Assembly: GCF_900659865.1 (NCBI RefSeq)
Contig: NZ_LR213793.1
Location: forward strand, 1 to 40,717
Length of the DNA: 40,717 nucleotides
Source: Hyella patelloides LEGE 07179
GTDB lineage: Bacteria > Cyanobacteriota > Cyanobacteriia > Cyanobacteriales > Xenococcaceae
Reading direction: 5' to 3'
Shown: piece after piece, positions 8,314 to 17,276 of the stretch
Layout: each line of letters begins with the position of its first letter
How positions within the stretch are numbered: the first letter of the stretch is position 1
Program-made: the position numbers and the translations under genes
The notes under the pieces: generated by a model
The model's database searches: none
Told to the model about the DNA's origin: nothing
The model's input: only the letters and a program-made list of their open reading frames with translations

Positions 8314-9372
8314 TTAAACTAATGCTTCAAAAGCGACTCCTTGATCGGTAAAAATTTCCGATAAATTGGAGTCGCTATTAATATTTGCTGTTTCCTCTGG
8401 TCCTGCAAATAAGAAAGTATTGTTAATATTATTTTGGAAACGGTTAAATTCAATTCCTTCTCCTGTCCCAGCACCATAAACATAAAACGCTAAACCTTCT
8501 TCAGCAAAAGATTCGGAGAAGTTTTCGTTAATGCTTTGCCGTTCTGATTCTCCTGCAAAAACGTAAGTACCAGGAACGTCAATGCTTTGAAAGCGATAAA
8601 AAGCTGATAAATCATCTCCATCTTCAGTACTGGCTTTAAATGCAGGCTCTCCATTTCCTTCTAACTCAAAAGTTTGATTGAGATTGGGATCGCTTTGAAT
8701 GTTATCTCTTTCTGTTGCACTAACATAAATATAATTTCCAGTAGGAAAGTTGGTATTTCTCAAACGGAATAAATCAATTGCATTAAGATTTTCTAGACCA
8801 TCAATTACTTCTGCATCCTCAAAGCGATCGCCCTGCTCAATGCTATCGACAACATCTAAACCCTCGGTGACATTACCAAATACGGCATAATCCCCATCTA
8901 GAAAAGATACTTCCTCCAGAGCAAAATAAAACTGAGAAGATGCCGAATCAGGTGGTTGAGAACGAGCCATTGCCACAGCACCGCGATCGTGTTCTAGTGT
9001 GACATCTGGAGTTTCATTTCCTCCCAATCTACCTAATTGTGTACTGTAAGTAGGTTCTTCATCTCCTTCTAACTTGATTTCTAAAGGAATACTCCGTCTT
9101 TCTCCAGTAGCAGGATCGATAAAACCGCCACCACCCAAGCGATCGATGGGAAAATTAGGATCGAGACTTTGAGGATCGCCTCCTTGAGCTACAAAGTCGT
9201 CAACAACTCTATGAAAGGCTACGCCATCATAAACTCCGCGCTCTACCAAATCAACAAAATTACCAGCAGTAATGGGTGCATCGTTTCCATTAACTTCGAT
9301 GATGATAGAAGAGCCATCAACGATTAATTCTACTAGTGCTGTACCGTTGAGTCTTGGCAAATTCTCAAACAT
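8314..9372 (-). CDS. Cyclophilin-type peptidyl-prolyl isomerase with C-terminal DUF5648-like repeats
   Basis: A 352-residue fusion. Residues about 10-195 form a cyclophilin domain with the active-site pieces [17 protein letters not shown] (His54, Arg55, Gln63) and SSQFYFAL, so proline cis-trans isomerase activity is likely. The C-terminal part (about 200-352) is three related units of roughly 50 residues. Each has a FxRF-type start, a YVSATE/FAGESE/FAGPEE segment, an N-I or S-I-N step and a final F/V-aromatic strand, resembling the DUF5648 repeats found in exported bacterial proteins. The protein is acidic and has no obvious signal peptide, so an unconventional export route is possible but not shown. 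It is monocistronic; the MITE-like element lies beyond its 3' end. Confidence 0.88.
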   Translation of the reverse strand: MFENLPRLNGTALVELIVDGSSIIIEVNGNDAPITAGNFVDLVERGVYDGVAFHRVVDDFVAQGGDPQSLDPNFPIDRLGGGGFIDPATGERRSIPLEIKLEGDEEPTYSTQLGRLGGNETPDVTLEHDRGAVAMARSQPPDSASSQFYFALEEVSFLDGDYAVFGNVTEGLDVVDSIEQGDRFEDAEVIDGLENLNAIDLFRLRNTNFPTGNYIYVSATERDNIQSDPNLNQTFELEGNGEPAFKASTEDGDDLSAFYRFQSIDVPGTYVFAGESERQSINENFSESFAEEGLAFYVYGAGTGEGIEFNRFQNNINNTFLFAGPEETANINSDSNLSEIFTDQGVAFEALV

Positions 9373-9605
9373 TATGTTTTTTAATTTTTTGATTGATAAT
9401 TGTACTGCTCAATCTTATCCGTGAAAAATCTTAATTGACAATTATAATTTTAAAATTGTCAGTGATGACACTCAAAAAAAAATAAGTACAAAGTAATAAT
9501 AAAGGAAAAAGAGATAGACTCAACCCTTTTTATTCAGGGATAATACTAATAATACTAATTAATTTTTCAGAGCAAATTATGTAAAAATATGGAAATAAAT
9601 TCATT

Positions 9606-10289
9606 TTATTCTGACAATCCAAAACGATAACCTTTGCCATAGACTGTATGAATCAAAACAGGTTGTCCTTTAATTTCTATTTTGCGTCGCAGTAAACGAA
9701 CTAAAGCAGCTAATACGTTGCTACTGGGCTGTTCGCTATCTTGCCATAAATGATTATAGATTGCTTCATGGGTTAACAGTTGCCCTGAATTTTCCATAAA
9801 GTATTCTAAAAGCTCTAATTCTTTTTCTGATAAGTCGATCGCTTTTTGGTTACGATAGGCTGTATAATTTTCTTTGTCTAGTTCTAAATCTGCTACTTTT
9901 AGTTTGTTAGTTTCGGTATTTTCTGGAGTTATTCCTCGCCGTAATAAGGCTCTTACTCTGGCTAAGAGTTCTCTCAATTCAAAGGGTTTTACTATATAAT
10001 CATCTGCTCCTGCATCTAAACCCAATACACGATCGTCGATAGTGTCTTTTGCTGTTAAAAAAAGCACAGGAGTTGTTAAACCTTTGACACGTAATTCTTG
10101 ACAGATTTCTAAACCAGATTTGTGTGGTAGCATCCAATCAAGTATTAATAAGTCATAGTTATTTGATAAAGCTAATCGAATTCCTGTATTACCATTATTA
10201 GCCACATCTATGGTATAGCCTTCGCGGGAAAGAATTTTGCATAAAGGTTCAGTTAATTCTGTTTCATCATCTACTAGTAGAATACTCAT
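9606..10289 (-). CDS. rppA: OmpR-family response regulator, RppA-like
   Basis: A 227-residue two-domain response regulator. The receiver domain (1-120) has the acidic pair Asp7-Asp8, the phosphoacceptor Asp51 in LLILDWMLP, Thr79 and Lys101 in the VKPF loop. The winged-helix DNA-binding domain (about 130-225) ends in the classic VYGKGYRF motif. The sequence from MSILLVDDE through LDWMLPHKSGLEICQELR closely resembles the cyanobacterial RppA group, known from Synechocystis as a redox/nickel-related regulator with kinase RppB. No histidine kinase is adjacent, so the partner must be elsewhere and the symbol is tentative. It is a single minus-strand gene. A repeat hairpin (10417-10485) lies in the spacer upstream of its start. 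Confidence 0.85.
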   Translation of the reverse strand: MSILLVDDETELTEPLCKILSREGYTIDVANNGNTGIRLALSNNYDLLILDWMLPHKSGLEICQELRVKGLTTPVLFLTAKDTIDDRVLGLDAGADDYIVKPFELRELLARVRALLRRGITPENTETNKLKVADLELDKENYTAYRNQKAIDLSEKELELLEYFMENSGQLLTHEAIYNHLWQDSEQPSSNVLAALVRLLRRKIEIKGQPVLIHTVYGKGYRFGLSE

Positions 10290-10416
10290 GGGTTATGGAA
10301 TCGCGGAATAATTGATCCCATTTTAGGCTCATTTCAGCCATAGATAAAGTGAGATGTTGTCTTGTCTCTGCTTAGTCATTCATTTTATAATTTTAGACAA
10401 AAGACTAATGAAACAA

Positions 10417-10485
10417 GACCAACGGTCAGAGCAGGCTCCGTCGTTTCATTTATCCTCGAATGGGGACGGCGGAGTAATCTCTGAC
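10417..10485. repeat. Palindromic repeat, GTCAGAG/CTCTGAC family, copy 1
   Basis: This runs from GACCAACGGTCAGAG to GGCGGAGTAATCTCTGAC. The ends GTCAGAG and CTCTGAC pair perfectly (7 bp), with inner CTCCG/CGGAG also able to pair. Related copies are at 22403-22603 (inside a gene), 36356-36406 (inverted) and 38226-38271 (inverted). It lies between the response regulator gene and the DUF3352 gene, both on the minus strand. Confidence 0.8.
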
Positions 10486-10501
10486 TAATAACTAATTTTT
10501 A

Positions 10502-12127
10502 TTATTTAAATAAAACAATAAGTTCTGTTTTCGTGGTATTAGCATCTGCCATTTTTGATACTGAACCGATGCTTTGTATAGAATTTAAAATTACCATTGA
10601 TTCTGAATCATTATCAAGATACAACTCTGATATTTGTTTGATTTCTGCTAAAGCTTTTTCCATATCAAGATAAAAATAGCTCAGGTTTTTATTGGGAAAT
10701 TTTTGAGCAAGTTGTTTAAAGTTAGAGCTATTTTGGAGAGAACTTGTAGAAGAACTATCCATAGATTCAAATACATTATTTCCGACGGTTAATAGTAAAT
10801 TATTATTGTCTAACCAACCATAAGATACATCTACATTAGTATAAGGAACAGACAATTGAGTTACTGTTTGCTTGTTTATTTGCTTGGTTTGAGAAACAAG
10901 TCCTACCTGTTGTTGTAATTGATTATTGATAGCATTTAAAGTGTTTTCTGCCGTATCGCGATCGCTACTTTCTAAGATAAATGCTAGACCAGACTTGAGG
11001 CTTAATTCAGGAATCATAACTTGTTTTGTGGGGACAATTCCTATGGCAAATTCTCCATCCATCCAGCCAAATACGTCTTCATCTAAATCTAAACCTGTAA
11101 GCCATCTGGTAGAAACTCTCATGCCATCAATAGCTTGTTTAAAATCTTTATCCTCTTCGCTAATGGTAACTAGAGTAGTCCAAAATGTATTAATTCCTTG
11201 ACTGTTAATAAAAGCAATAGTTTGTTCGGGAAAATTGCTAGCTATTTTATTTTTTACAGGTTGATATTTGGGAAGTTTAAGATTAGGGTTTAGGGTAGTA
11301 AAACTTTGTAATTTTAATTCTTTTTCTGATACACCAATACCTACTACTACAGATTCTACTGGTTGTAAATGAGCTAGTTTTTCTTTAGATACAGGCTCTT
11401 CAAGATTACTTACAAGTAAGCGATCGTAGTTAGGAAGATATACGTTTACTAAATTATTTTTAAGCTTTAAGGGTTGTTTAAGAACTGCTTGATTTTCGGC
11501 ATCACTAGCAAAAGATGGTTCACCTTTAAAAGTATCAATAGCTTGTTTAACTGTTGCTGTTTCATTGGAGATAACTATTTTGTTACCCAATAATGCAAGA
11601 TTATTTTGATTACCCTGGCTGTTGGTTATAAGATTAATTTTGATGCCTTTATAGTTAACAGATTCTAAGGCTTCTCCTTCATTATTTTGAACTTTTTTCA
11701 AGAATTTATAGGCATTAATTGGATTTTTGATTCCTAAAACAACTAAAAGATTTTGTTCCCCTGGAGATTGCGTTTCAGGAACTACAGCTAACATTGCATT
11801 ACCTAACCAAGATTCAAGATCGTTTCGATAATTAATATTGGATGCACTAAGCTCTTTTTCGATATCGGTAGTTACTTGTTCAATTACTTTTGGGGTTTGT
11901 TCAATACCTAATTTTTCTAACTGTTGCCAATGTTTTGAGTTAGTAGAAATAAAGCTGGTCATCACCGCTTCATCAGGAATTACTGTTGCTCCTGTTAAAG
12001 GAGTTAAGCTACGACTAAATAATAATTGGTGCCAACCTTTTTGATAGACATACCCTCCACCAATAGCCAAAGCGGTAATTAATCCCATAATTGGTAAGCA
12101 ACCGCAACCTGATTTTTGAGAATTCAT
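10502..12127 (-). CDS. DUF3352 domain protein, membrane-anchored
   Basis: A 541-residue protein with one N-terminal membrane segment (about residues 12-29, LPIMGLITALAIGGGYVY) after a short tail with a CGC motif. A large soluble domain of the DUF3352 type follows. It includes early features TPLTGATVIPDEAVMTSFIS and the FYLDMEKALAEI segment near the end, matching the cyanobacterial family as I remember it. It is expected to be anchored with the bulk in the periplasm or thylakoid lumen; function unknown. The length is near the family norm. It is on the minus strand, about 80 bp after yraN, with which it may be co-transcribed. Confidence 0.82.
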   Translation of the reverse strand: MNSQKSGCGCLPIMGLITALAIGGGYVYQKGWHQLLFSRSLTPLTGATVIPDEAVMTSFISTNSKHWQQLEKLGIEQTPKVIEQVTTDIEKELSASNINYRNDLESWLGNAMLAVVPETQSPGEQNLLVVLGIKNPINAYKFLKKVQNNEGEALESVNYKGIKINLITNSQGNQNNLALLGNKIVISNETATVKQAIDTFKGEPSFASDAENQAVLKQPLKLKNNLVNVYLPNYDRLLVSNLEEPVSKEKLAHLQPVESVVVGIGVSEKELKLQSFTTLNPNLKLPKYQPVKNKIASNFPEQTIAFINSQGINTFWTTLVTISEEDKDFKQAIDGMRVSTRWLTGLDLDEDVFGWMDGEFAIGIVPTKQVMIPELSLKSGLAFILESSDRDTAENTLNAINNQLQQQVGLVSQTKQINKQTVTQLSVPYTNVDVSYGWLDNNNLLLTVGNNVFESMDSSSTSSLQNSSNFKQLAQKFPNKNLSYFYLDMEKALAEIKQISELYLDNDSESMVILNSIQSIGSVSKMADANTTKTELIVLFK

Positions 12128-12210
12128 AATCTATATCTAGTTTAATAATTAATATAAAAATATCTTTTCTAATATAGCCTTTAATTTCAATAATATTTTT
12201 AAATTTATGA

Positions 12211-12690
12211 TTAACTTTCCTCAAAAGCATTCTCTAAATAATTGACAATTGTCAAAATATAGCCATTTTTAAGCTCGGTGATAATTTGGGGTGGTAATAT
12301 TTGATTATTGTGGCTATTTTCTGGCACGTAATTATCCATAGATATCTTTAGCTGTTTTGGTTTACGTTGCTTTTTATAGTTGACCAGTGCCACATCAAAG
12401 CGCATATAATAATCTACATATTGAGAATTTTCTGCTAAAAATAAAGCTGCACTACGGCTAATTTTTTGTTGCTTAGAGAGAGAAATTGCTTCTAATCCAT
12501 CAGTATCCCAATTAGAAATACTACGAGTTTTAACTTCGACAAAAATTAAGGTCGAGCTAGTTTTATCTTCCGCAATAATGTCCACTTCTCCCCATCGGCA
12601 ATGCCAGCTATGGTGTAAGATGCTGTAGGATTTAGACTGTAGCCATTGACTAACTAACTGCTCTCCTAAGTCCCCAATTTTGGTTGTCAT
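12211..12690 (-). CDS. YraN / UPF0102 family nuclease-like protein
   Basis: A 159-residue protein of the UPF0102 (YraN) family, which has a restriction-endonuclease-like fold related to Holliday-junction resolvases. Visible family residues are the N-terminal GDLGEQLVSQWL (Glu10), the core CRWGEVDIIAED (Glu35, Asp37) and FVEVKTR (Glu52, Lys54), which together form a PD-(D/E)xK-type site. The C-terminus is longer than the usual about 120 residues, with a poorly conserved tail after residue 120. Nuclease activity has rarely been shown in this family, so the role in DNA metabolism is an inference. It is divergent from the pentapeptide gene to its right, across a 64-bp spacer. Confidence 0.9.
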   Translation of the reverse strand: MTTKIGDLGEQLVSQWLQSKSYSILHHSWHCRWGEVDIIAEDKTSSTLIFVEVKTRSISNWDTDGLEAISLSKQQKISRSAALFLAENSQYVDYYMRFDVALVNYKKQRKPKQLKISMDNYVPENSHNNQILPPQIITELKNGYILTIVNYLENAFEES

Positions 12691-12754
12691 TAAAATCTAC
12701 TGTTTTTTTAGTAATATTTAATTAAATAAAAGTTAGCAAAATTTGGAGTATGAC

Positions 12755-13273
12755 ATGAAATTTATTCACAATAGACAATCACTTTCCTTAAGAAAAATTA
12801 CTGTTAGAATATGCTTGAGTTTAATAATGGCTTTCTTGAGTATGGCGATCGCAATTCCTGATGCTGTTGCCATTGATTATGGTAAACAAACGTTGATGGA
12901 GCATGATTTTTCTCATCAAGACTTAACTGATGCTAGCTTCGACCATAGTAACTTACGTGGCAGTGACTTCAGTTATGCAAATGCCCAAGGGGTACGTTTT
13001 TTTGGAGCTAATCTAGCTTCGGCTAATCTTGAAGGGGCTAACCTCAGAAATGCAGATTTAGAATCAACTCGTATGACTCGCGTTAACTTAACTAATGCGA
13101 TTCTAGAAGGTGCGTATATGACGAATGTTTTGCTTGATGGAGCAGTTATTGAAGGGGCTGATTTTTCTGGAGCATTAATGCGCCCGATCACAGAAGAAAA
13201 GTTATGCGAAATCGCTACGGGTACAAATCCCGAAACAGGAAGAGATACTAAAGATACTTTGTTTTGTCCGTAA
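12755..13273 (+). CDS. Exported pentapeptide-repeat protein
   Basis: A 172-residue protein when started at the ATG at 12755; a GGAG site lies 6 bp upstream, which favours this start over the in-frame TTG at 12743. A basic N-terminus and a hydrophobic segment ending near AIPDAVA form a signal peptide, so the protein should be exported, probably to the lumen or periplasm. Residues about 45-145 are A(D/N)LXX pentapeptide repeats that fold as a right-handed quadrilateral beta-helix. The C-terminal tail has two cysteines (EKLCEIATG and LFCP) that could form a disulfide. The layout resembles the lumenal pentapeptide proteins of cyanobacteria and plastids, whose function is unclear. It is divergently placed from yraN. 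Confidence 0.88.
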   Translation: MKFIHNRQSLSLRKITVRICLSLIMAFLSMAIAIPDAVAIDYGKQTLMEHDFSHQDLTDASFDHSNLRGSDFSYANAQGVRFFGANLASANLEGANLRNADLESTRMTRVNLTNAILEGAYMTNVLLDGAVIEGADFSGALMRPITEEKLCEIATGTNPETGRDTKDTLFCP

Positions 13274-13375
13274 TGTAAGTTACGAGTTACCAGTTATTAA
13301 TAAATAACTATTAACAACCAACTACTAACTACCGACAACCAACCAATAACTACCAACTACCAAACAATAACAAAA
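13274..13375. repeat. Short-repeat spacer (ACTAACTACCAAC-type)
   Basis: Low-complexity text made of AACTACCAACTAC-like units fills the spacer up to the era start codon. It is the reverse-complement style of the TTAGTAG repeats seen after other genes and covers the place where a Shine-Dalgarno would be expected. Confidence 0.6.
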
Positions 13376-14326
13376 ATGACTGATGCATCATCAATAATTA
13401 ACGAATCTCTAATAACAATTCCTATTGCTCCTGACAATTTTAGATCGGGTTTTGTCGGGATTATTGGTAGACCAAATGTGGGAAAATCCACCTTAATGAA
13501 TAAGCTAATTGGACAAAAAGTTGCGATTACTTCTCCTGTTGCTCAAACAACCCGTAACCGACTTCAAGGAATCTTAACTACCCCTGAAGCTCAAATTATT
13601 TTTGTTGATACTCCTGGGATACATAAGCCTCACCATGAACTAGGAAGAGTTTTAGTAAAAAATGCTCAATTAGCTATAAATTCAGTAGATTTGGTAGTTT
13701 TTGTGGTTGATAGTTCTAGCCCTTCAGGAGGTGGCGATCGCTTTATTATAGAGCTTTTAAATAAAACAAAAACTCCTGTAATTGTTGGTCTTAATAAACA
13801 AGATTTACAACCAGAAAGTTATCACGATCTTGATGATAGTTACTTGGATTTAGTAGCTAATCAACAATGGTCTACAGTTAAGTTTTCTGCTATTACAGGA
13901 AAAGGGACAGAAACCTTACAAAATATGATAGTAGAAAAGCTCGAAACAGGGCCTTATTACTATCCTCCCGATTTAGTAACCGATCAGCCAGAACGTTTTA
14001 TTATGGCAGAATTAATTAGGGAACAAATATTATTATTAACTCGCCAAGAAATTCCTCATTCTGTAGCTATTGCTATTGAAAAAGTTGAAGAAAATCCTAA
14101 AATAACTAAAGTGTTTGCTGCAATTAATGTCGAACGAGGTTCTCAAAAAGGAATTCTTATTGGCAAAAAAGGTAGCATGCTAAAACAAATTGGCACAGAA
14201 GCAAGAAAGCAAATTCAAAAGCTAATTGCAGGAGATGTTTATTTAGAGCTATTTGTTAAAGTAGAACCAAAATGGCGACAATCTAGATTGCGTTTAGCTG
14301 AATTTGGTTATCGTGTTGAAGATTAG
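13376..14326 (+). CDS. era: GTPase Era
   Basis: Era is an essential GTPase that binds the 3' end of 16S rRNA and acts in 30S subunit maturation. The 316-residue protein has all G motifs: G1 GRPNVGKS (31-38), switch I around SPVAQTTRNR, G3 DTPG (78-81) and G4 NKQD (140-143). A C-terminal KH domain contains IGKKGSMLKQIGTEARKQI. An N-terminal extension of about 20 residues before the G domain is longer than in enterobacteria but common in cyanobacteria. The ATG start at 13376 has no clear Shine-Dalgarno. Confidence 0.97.
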   Translation: MTDASSIINESLITIPIAPDNFRSGFVGIIGRPNVGKSTLMNKLIGQKVAITSPVAQTTRNRLQGILTTPEAQIIFVDTPGIHKPHHELGRVLVKNAQLAINSVDLVVFVVDSSSPSGGGDRFIIELLNKTKTPVIVGLNKQDLQPESYHDLDDSYLDLVANQQWSTVKFSAITGKGTETLQNMIVEKLETGPYYYPPDLVTDQPERFIMAELIREQILLLTRQEIPHSVAIAIEKVEENPKITKVFAAINVERGSQKGILIGKKGSMLKQIGTEARKQIQKLIAGDVYLELFVKVEPKWRQSRLRLAEFGYRVED

Positions 14327-14708
14327 TTATTAGTGAATTATTTTCGCTTATAAAAACAAAAACTTCTGACTTTTAACTTAATTACTTACTACCATCCAGA
14401 CGCGACTCCGCGTACAAGACGGACGGCTGAAATTAGGAATTCAACCACCACATCGCGTCCTCCTTTTGAGGAGACCTCAACAGCGTGATTGGATAAGCAC
14501 AGGGTACACCAGCATCCCTCACGCTCAAAAGACAGACCCTCATATATCACGTCTCTACTTGCTATGTGTGACGCAAAGCTTATGCCCTAAAGGACTTCCT
14601 TCGGTCGCGCGATGCGTAGCGAGTCCTAAGGCGGAAGCGGTATCCGTGATAGAAATCCTTTAGGGCTACTTCAAAACTTCCTCGTTTGGTATTTTTACTT
14701 CTTAAATT
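14327..14708. other. Repeat-rich, hairpin-rich spacer between era and the MoaD-like gene
   Basis: No convincing gene. At 14584-14666 a block is bounded by the perfect inverted repeat GCCCTAAAGGA / TCCTTTAGGGC. To its left, about 14395-14580, GC-rich text can form several stems: TCCTC/GAGGA, and AGCGTG with AGGG closing on CCCTCACGCT around a 13-base bulge. Parts recur near 29386-29479. It is probably a composite of palindromic elements; an RNA role cannot be excluded. Confidence 0.5.
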
Positions 14709-14960
14709 ATGTCTATGAAAATTACTGTCAAACTTTTTGCTGCTTATCAAGAAGCTTATGATAAACCAGAGTTAATTTTTGATTTCGCTACTCCTGTTAC
14801 AGTAAGTGAGGTCTTAGACAAAATATTACAAGAAAAGCCAGAATTAAAACAATGGCGCGAAGTTACTCGTTTTGGAGTTAATTTAGAGTTTGTTCAAGGT
14901 AATACGTTACTTAATAATGGGGATGAAGTTGTGTTGATTCCTCCTGTAAGTGGAGGTTAA
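14709..14960 (+). CDS. MoaD/ThiS family sulfur-carrier protein
   Basis: An 83-residue beta-grasp protein ending in the Gly-Gly tail (IPPVSGG) that is adenylated and thiocarboxylated in this family. The MKITVKLFAAYQEAYDK opening and the FGVNLEFVQGNTLLNNGDEVVLIPPVSGG-type close (here split into its parts NTLLNNGDEVVLIPP and VSGG) fit MoaD, the small subunit of molybdopterin synthase, better than ThiS. No moaE or thiamine gene is nearby, so MoaD versus another sulfur carrier cannot be settled. Two ATGs (14709 and 14715) are possible starts. Confidence 0.85.
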   Translation: MSMKITVKLFAAYQEAYDKPELIFDFATPVTVSEVLDKILQEKPELKQWREVTRFGVNLEFVQGNTLLNNGDEVVLIPPVSGG

Positions 14961-15278
14961 GTAGATGTGAATTAATAAATCTCGGTAAAGCATTATGGTG
15001 GGATGCGGTAGTACGGTAAATTTTATTTTTAGTTTAATTATCAAGCCCAACGGCACTAAGGTGATGAGTGATGAGTAATAAATAATAAGTAATAAGTAAA
15101 AGCCCGAAGATAGTACAAAGCCAATTGCTTCTCATTAGAGGTTTCCCCAGCTTATGCAATCACCTTGTTGAACAATCCTTACTTTTTAAGGCAGAGTTAT
15201 TGAGTTATTTATTGCTTATTGCTTGTGAAGTAAAGTCGCTCTACTTAATTTAATCAATTATTTATTAGACAAAATTAG
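14961..15278. other. Spacer with short repeats
   Basis: No gene is seen. It contains a run of GAGTGATGAGTAATAAATAA-type short repeats near 15060-15100 and a separated inverted pair AAGGTGAT (about 15057) / ATCACCTT (about 15169) that could bound a small degenerate element. No T-run terminator is evident. Confidence 0.4.
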
Positions 15279-16850
15279 ATGGGATTAGTAGATAACAATT
15301 TTATAAATCAATTAACCCAAGCTATCAAATATTTATCTCAAAAAATCGAGAAACATGAACCTTACATAGAATTAATCAACGAGCTTAAATTAATACAAGA
15401 AAAAATTGCTAATTATCAGATTAAAGTAACTATAGTTTGCGAACAGCCAAAAATAATCGATATAGTAAAAAAAAATAGTTTAGAAAGCAAGCCAAAAAAC
15501 TATTCAGTTACTAACATTACTATATCTGCCTCAATTAATAAAATCCTTCAAAATTGTGATTTGCTCTTACTGGTTTTAGACTCTACAAAATCTATAACAT
15601 CTCAAGAAGATCGTTTAATAAAAAAAGCGATCGCATCTGAAATATCCCTAGGTATTATAGTAAAACAAAATACCCTTAAACAAAATAATGATTTCAATTT
15701 AGCTAAAAAATATCAAACAAAATTAAATGTCTTAAACGTTCTAGACAACAATAATATAGTCGAACGATATCATTCTTTCTTCGCTCCTTTATTAAATCAA
15801 AGCATATCTTGTAAATTATTAGAATTCAAACAAGATACTATACAAACTATTAATCATTATTTTGAAACAAATAAAAAGATAACTTGGCAACAAATTCAAC
15901 AAAGCAAAGACTTATACTTATCAGGGAAAAATCCCGATCAAATACAACAAATTATCAATCAACTATTTCATCGCTGTAATCGCCTAGCTCAAAATCATCT
16001 AAGAGTATTCAAGCAAAACAACCATCAAAATAAACTAAATCTAGTTAATCCTTTTTTCAGCGATAGCTTGATGTATAGAGTACAAAATGCGATTCAAGAT
16101 GCAGAGGTAATCAGCCAGCAAGGAAAACAAAAAACTTATTTATGTCTGTTACTAAAACACAATAATAATACTCAAGCAATTCACACATACGTGATGGAGA
16201 TTTGCCAGCAATCATTAGAAACTTGGTTGGATTCAGAGTGGCATAACATAAACTCTCAGTATAACGATGGAGGATTAAACCGATTACAACAGCAATTACA
16301 GTTAGAAATACAACCTCTAGCTAATTTATCCCCAGAAGCTACTATTTCTCAACCTCAAATAAAACCCCAATTACAATCAGAAAACTATATCTGTTTATCA
16401 GCTTTAGAAAACAATAGTAAGATCGATTTTGATTATCATTATGCCCAAAGTACTTGGTTTCGTTTATTAGTTGCGGTCAGTATTGGAACAATTATTTATT
16501 TATTAACCGAACGTTTATTTGGCTTTATTTTGTTATTGGTACAAATTATTAACCTAATTACAGGACAAGATACTAAAAGCATTAGACTAAGACAACAAAC
16601 TAAAGAACTCAAAAGAATTGTTGATGCTAAATATCAATTTTTAGTACGTTTTCTTACTGATAACTTAGTCCAAGAAATTGCGATCGCTTTAGATGACATT
16701 AACCAAGACTATCAAGATCAAATCACTAATATTATTCAATCAGCTACGCAAAAATTACATGAAATCAAACAAGATATCAATACAGATCGAGAAAAAGTTG
16801 ATGAATTAAAAAAATCTCATCAAAAAATCCAAAAAATATTTAAACAATAA
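15279..16850 (+). CDS. Dynamin-like protein with degenerate G domain (pseudo-GTPase)
   Basis: A 523-residue protein with the architecture of bacterial dynamin-like proteins but no usable nucleotide site. After an N-terminal helix (1-45), the strand IKVTIV (48-53) is where a P-loop should follow, but it reads CEQPKIIDIVK with no GxxxxGKS. A second strand, CDLLLLVLDSTKSIT (93-107), looks like the G3-G4 region, and the expected NKxD is replaced by VKQN (128-131). Residues about 140-390 are helical. A hydrophobic pair of segments at about 392-429 resembles a membrane-insertion paddle, followed by a long coiled coil to the end. It is Lys/Gln/Asn-rich. A membrane-associated, non-hydrolysing partner of a true dynamin is plausible but unproven; the family call rests on layout only. 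Confidence 0.55.
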   Translation: MGLVDNNFINQLTQAIKYLSQKIEKHEPYIELINELKLIQEKIANYQIKVTIVCEQPKIIDIVKKNSLESKPKNYSVTNITISASINKILQNCDLLLLVLDSTKSITSQEDRLIKKAIASEISLGIIVKQNTLKQNNDFNLAKKYQTKLNVLNVLDNNNIVERYHSFFAPLLNQSISCKLLEFKQDTIQTINHYFETNKKITWQQIQQSKDLYLSGKNPDQIQQIINQLFHRCNRLAQNHLRVFKQNNHQNKLNLVNPFFSDSLMYRVQNAIQDAEVISQQGKQKTYLCLLLKHNNNTQAIHTYVMEICQQSLETWLDSEWHNINSQYNDGGLNRLQQQLQLEIQPLANLSPEATISQPQIKPQLQSENYICLSALENNSKIDFDYHYAQSTWFRLLVAVSIGTIIYLLTERLFGFILLLVQIINLITGQDTKSIRLRQQTKELKRIVDAKYQFLVRFLTDNLVQEIAIALDDINQDYQDQITNIIQSATQKLHEIKQDINTDREKVDELKKSHQKIQKIFKQ

Positions 16851-17276
16851 ATTACAGATTATTTACCTTAGCTCTTCATGTATCCAGTATCTTTTATATA
16901 AGTCTTGGTAGACGCTAAAGAACAAAAAAAGTTCCCATAGTTCCTGTTCTGAATCCTCGCGGATTATGGCAGAGGTCTTGCTTATTATTTGTTACTTACT
17001 ACTTATTAGTTATGAACGCAGATAAGTAACTTTACCTAAAGAAATAATGCAAACTGCTTAAGAAGATTTTCCTTCTCGATCTAGCTTCTTTAATTTTATT
17101 TTAATTTATTCTCAATTCCTTTCATTCTGGATATTACTGAGGGATTTGTTTCATAAATATTCTTTAACCCTATCGACTTTTTGTTTTTTTTTGATCAATC
17201 ATTGTTATCAAGCTAGAAAATACATCTAGTTTTTTGACAAGGTTAATTTGGATTTTCATAGAGAATATTAAAAGTT
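16851..17276. other. Spacer before the small exported-protein cluster
   Basis: AT-rich, no gene. It includes short-repeat text TTACTTACTACTTATTAG near 16990 and the long 5' region of the gene at 17277, where TTGACA-like text (TTTTTGACAAGG, about 17230-17241) could be part of a promoter. Confidence 0.4.

Noticed and set aside
8068-8322. An 84-codon plus-strand frame after murE
   Set aside because: It runs through the MITE-like element and low-complexity repeats; composition and start are not gene-like.
12015-12230. A 71-codon minus-strand frame overlapping yraN and the DUF3352 gene
   Set aside because: It overlaps both well-supported genes and its composition is that of AT-rich non-coding DNA.
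14466-14663. A 65-codon plus-strand frame upstream of the MoaD-like gene
   Set aside because: Its second half is the translation of a dispersed palindromic repeat; no start signal or family is recognisable.
14327-14708. Molybdenum cofactor riboswitch before the MoaD-like gene
   Set aside because: The hairpins there do not match what I remember of the Moco riboswitch, and part of the region is a dispersed repeat.
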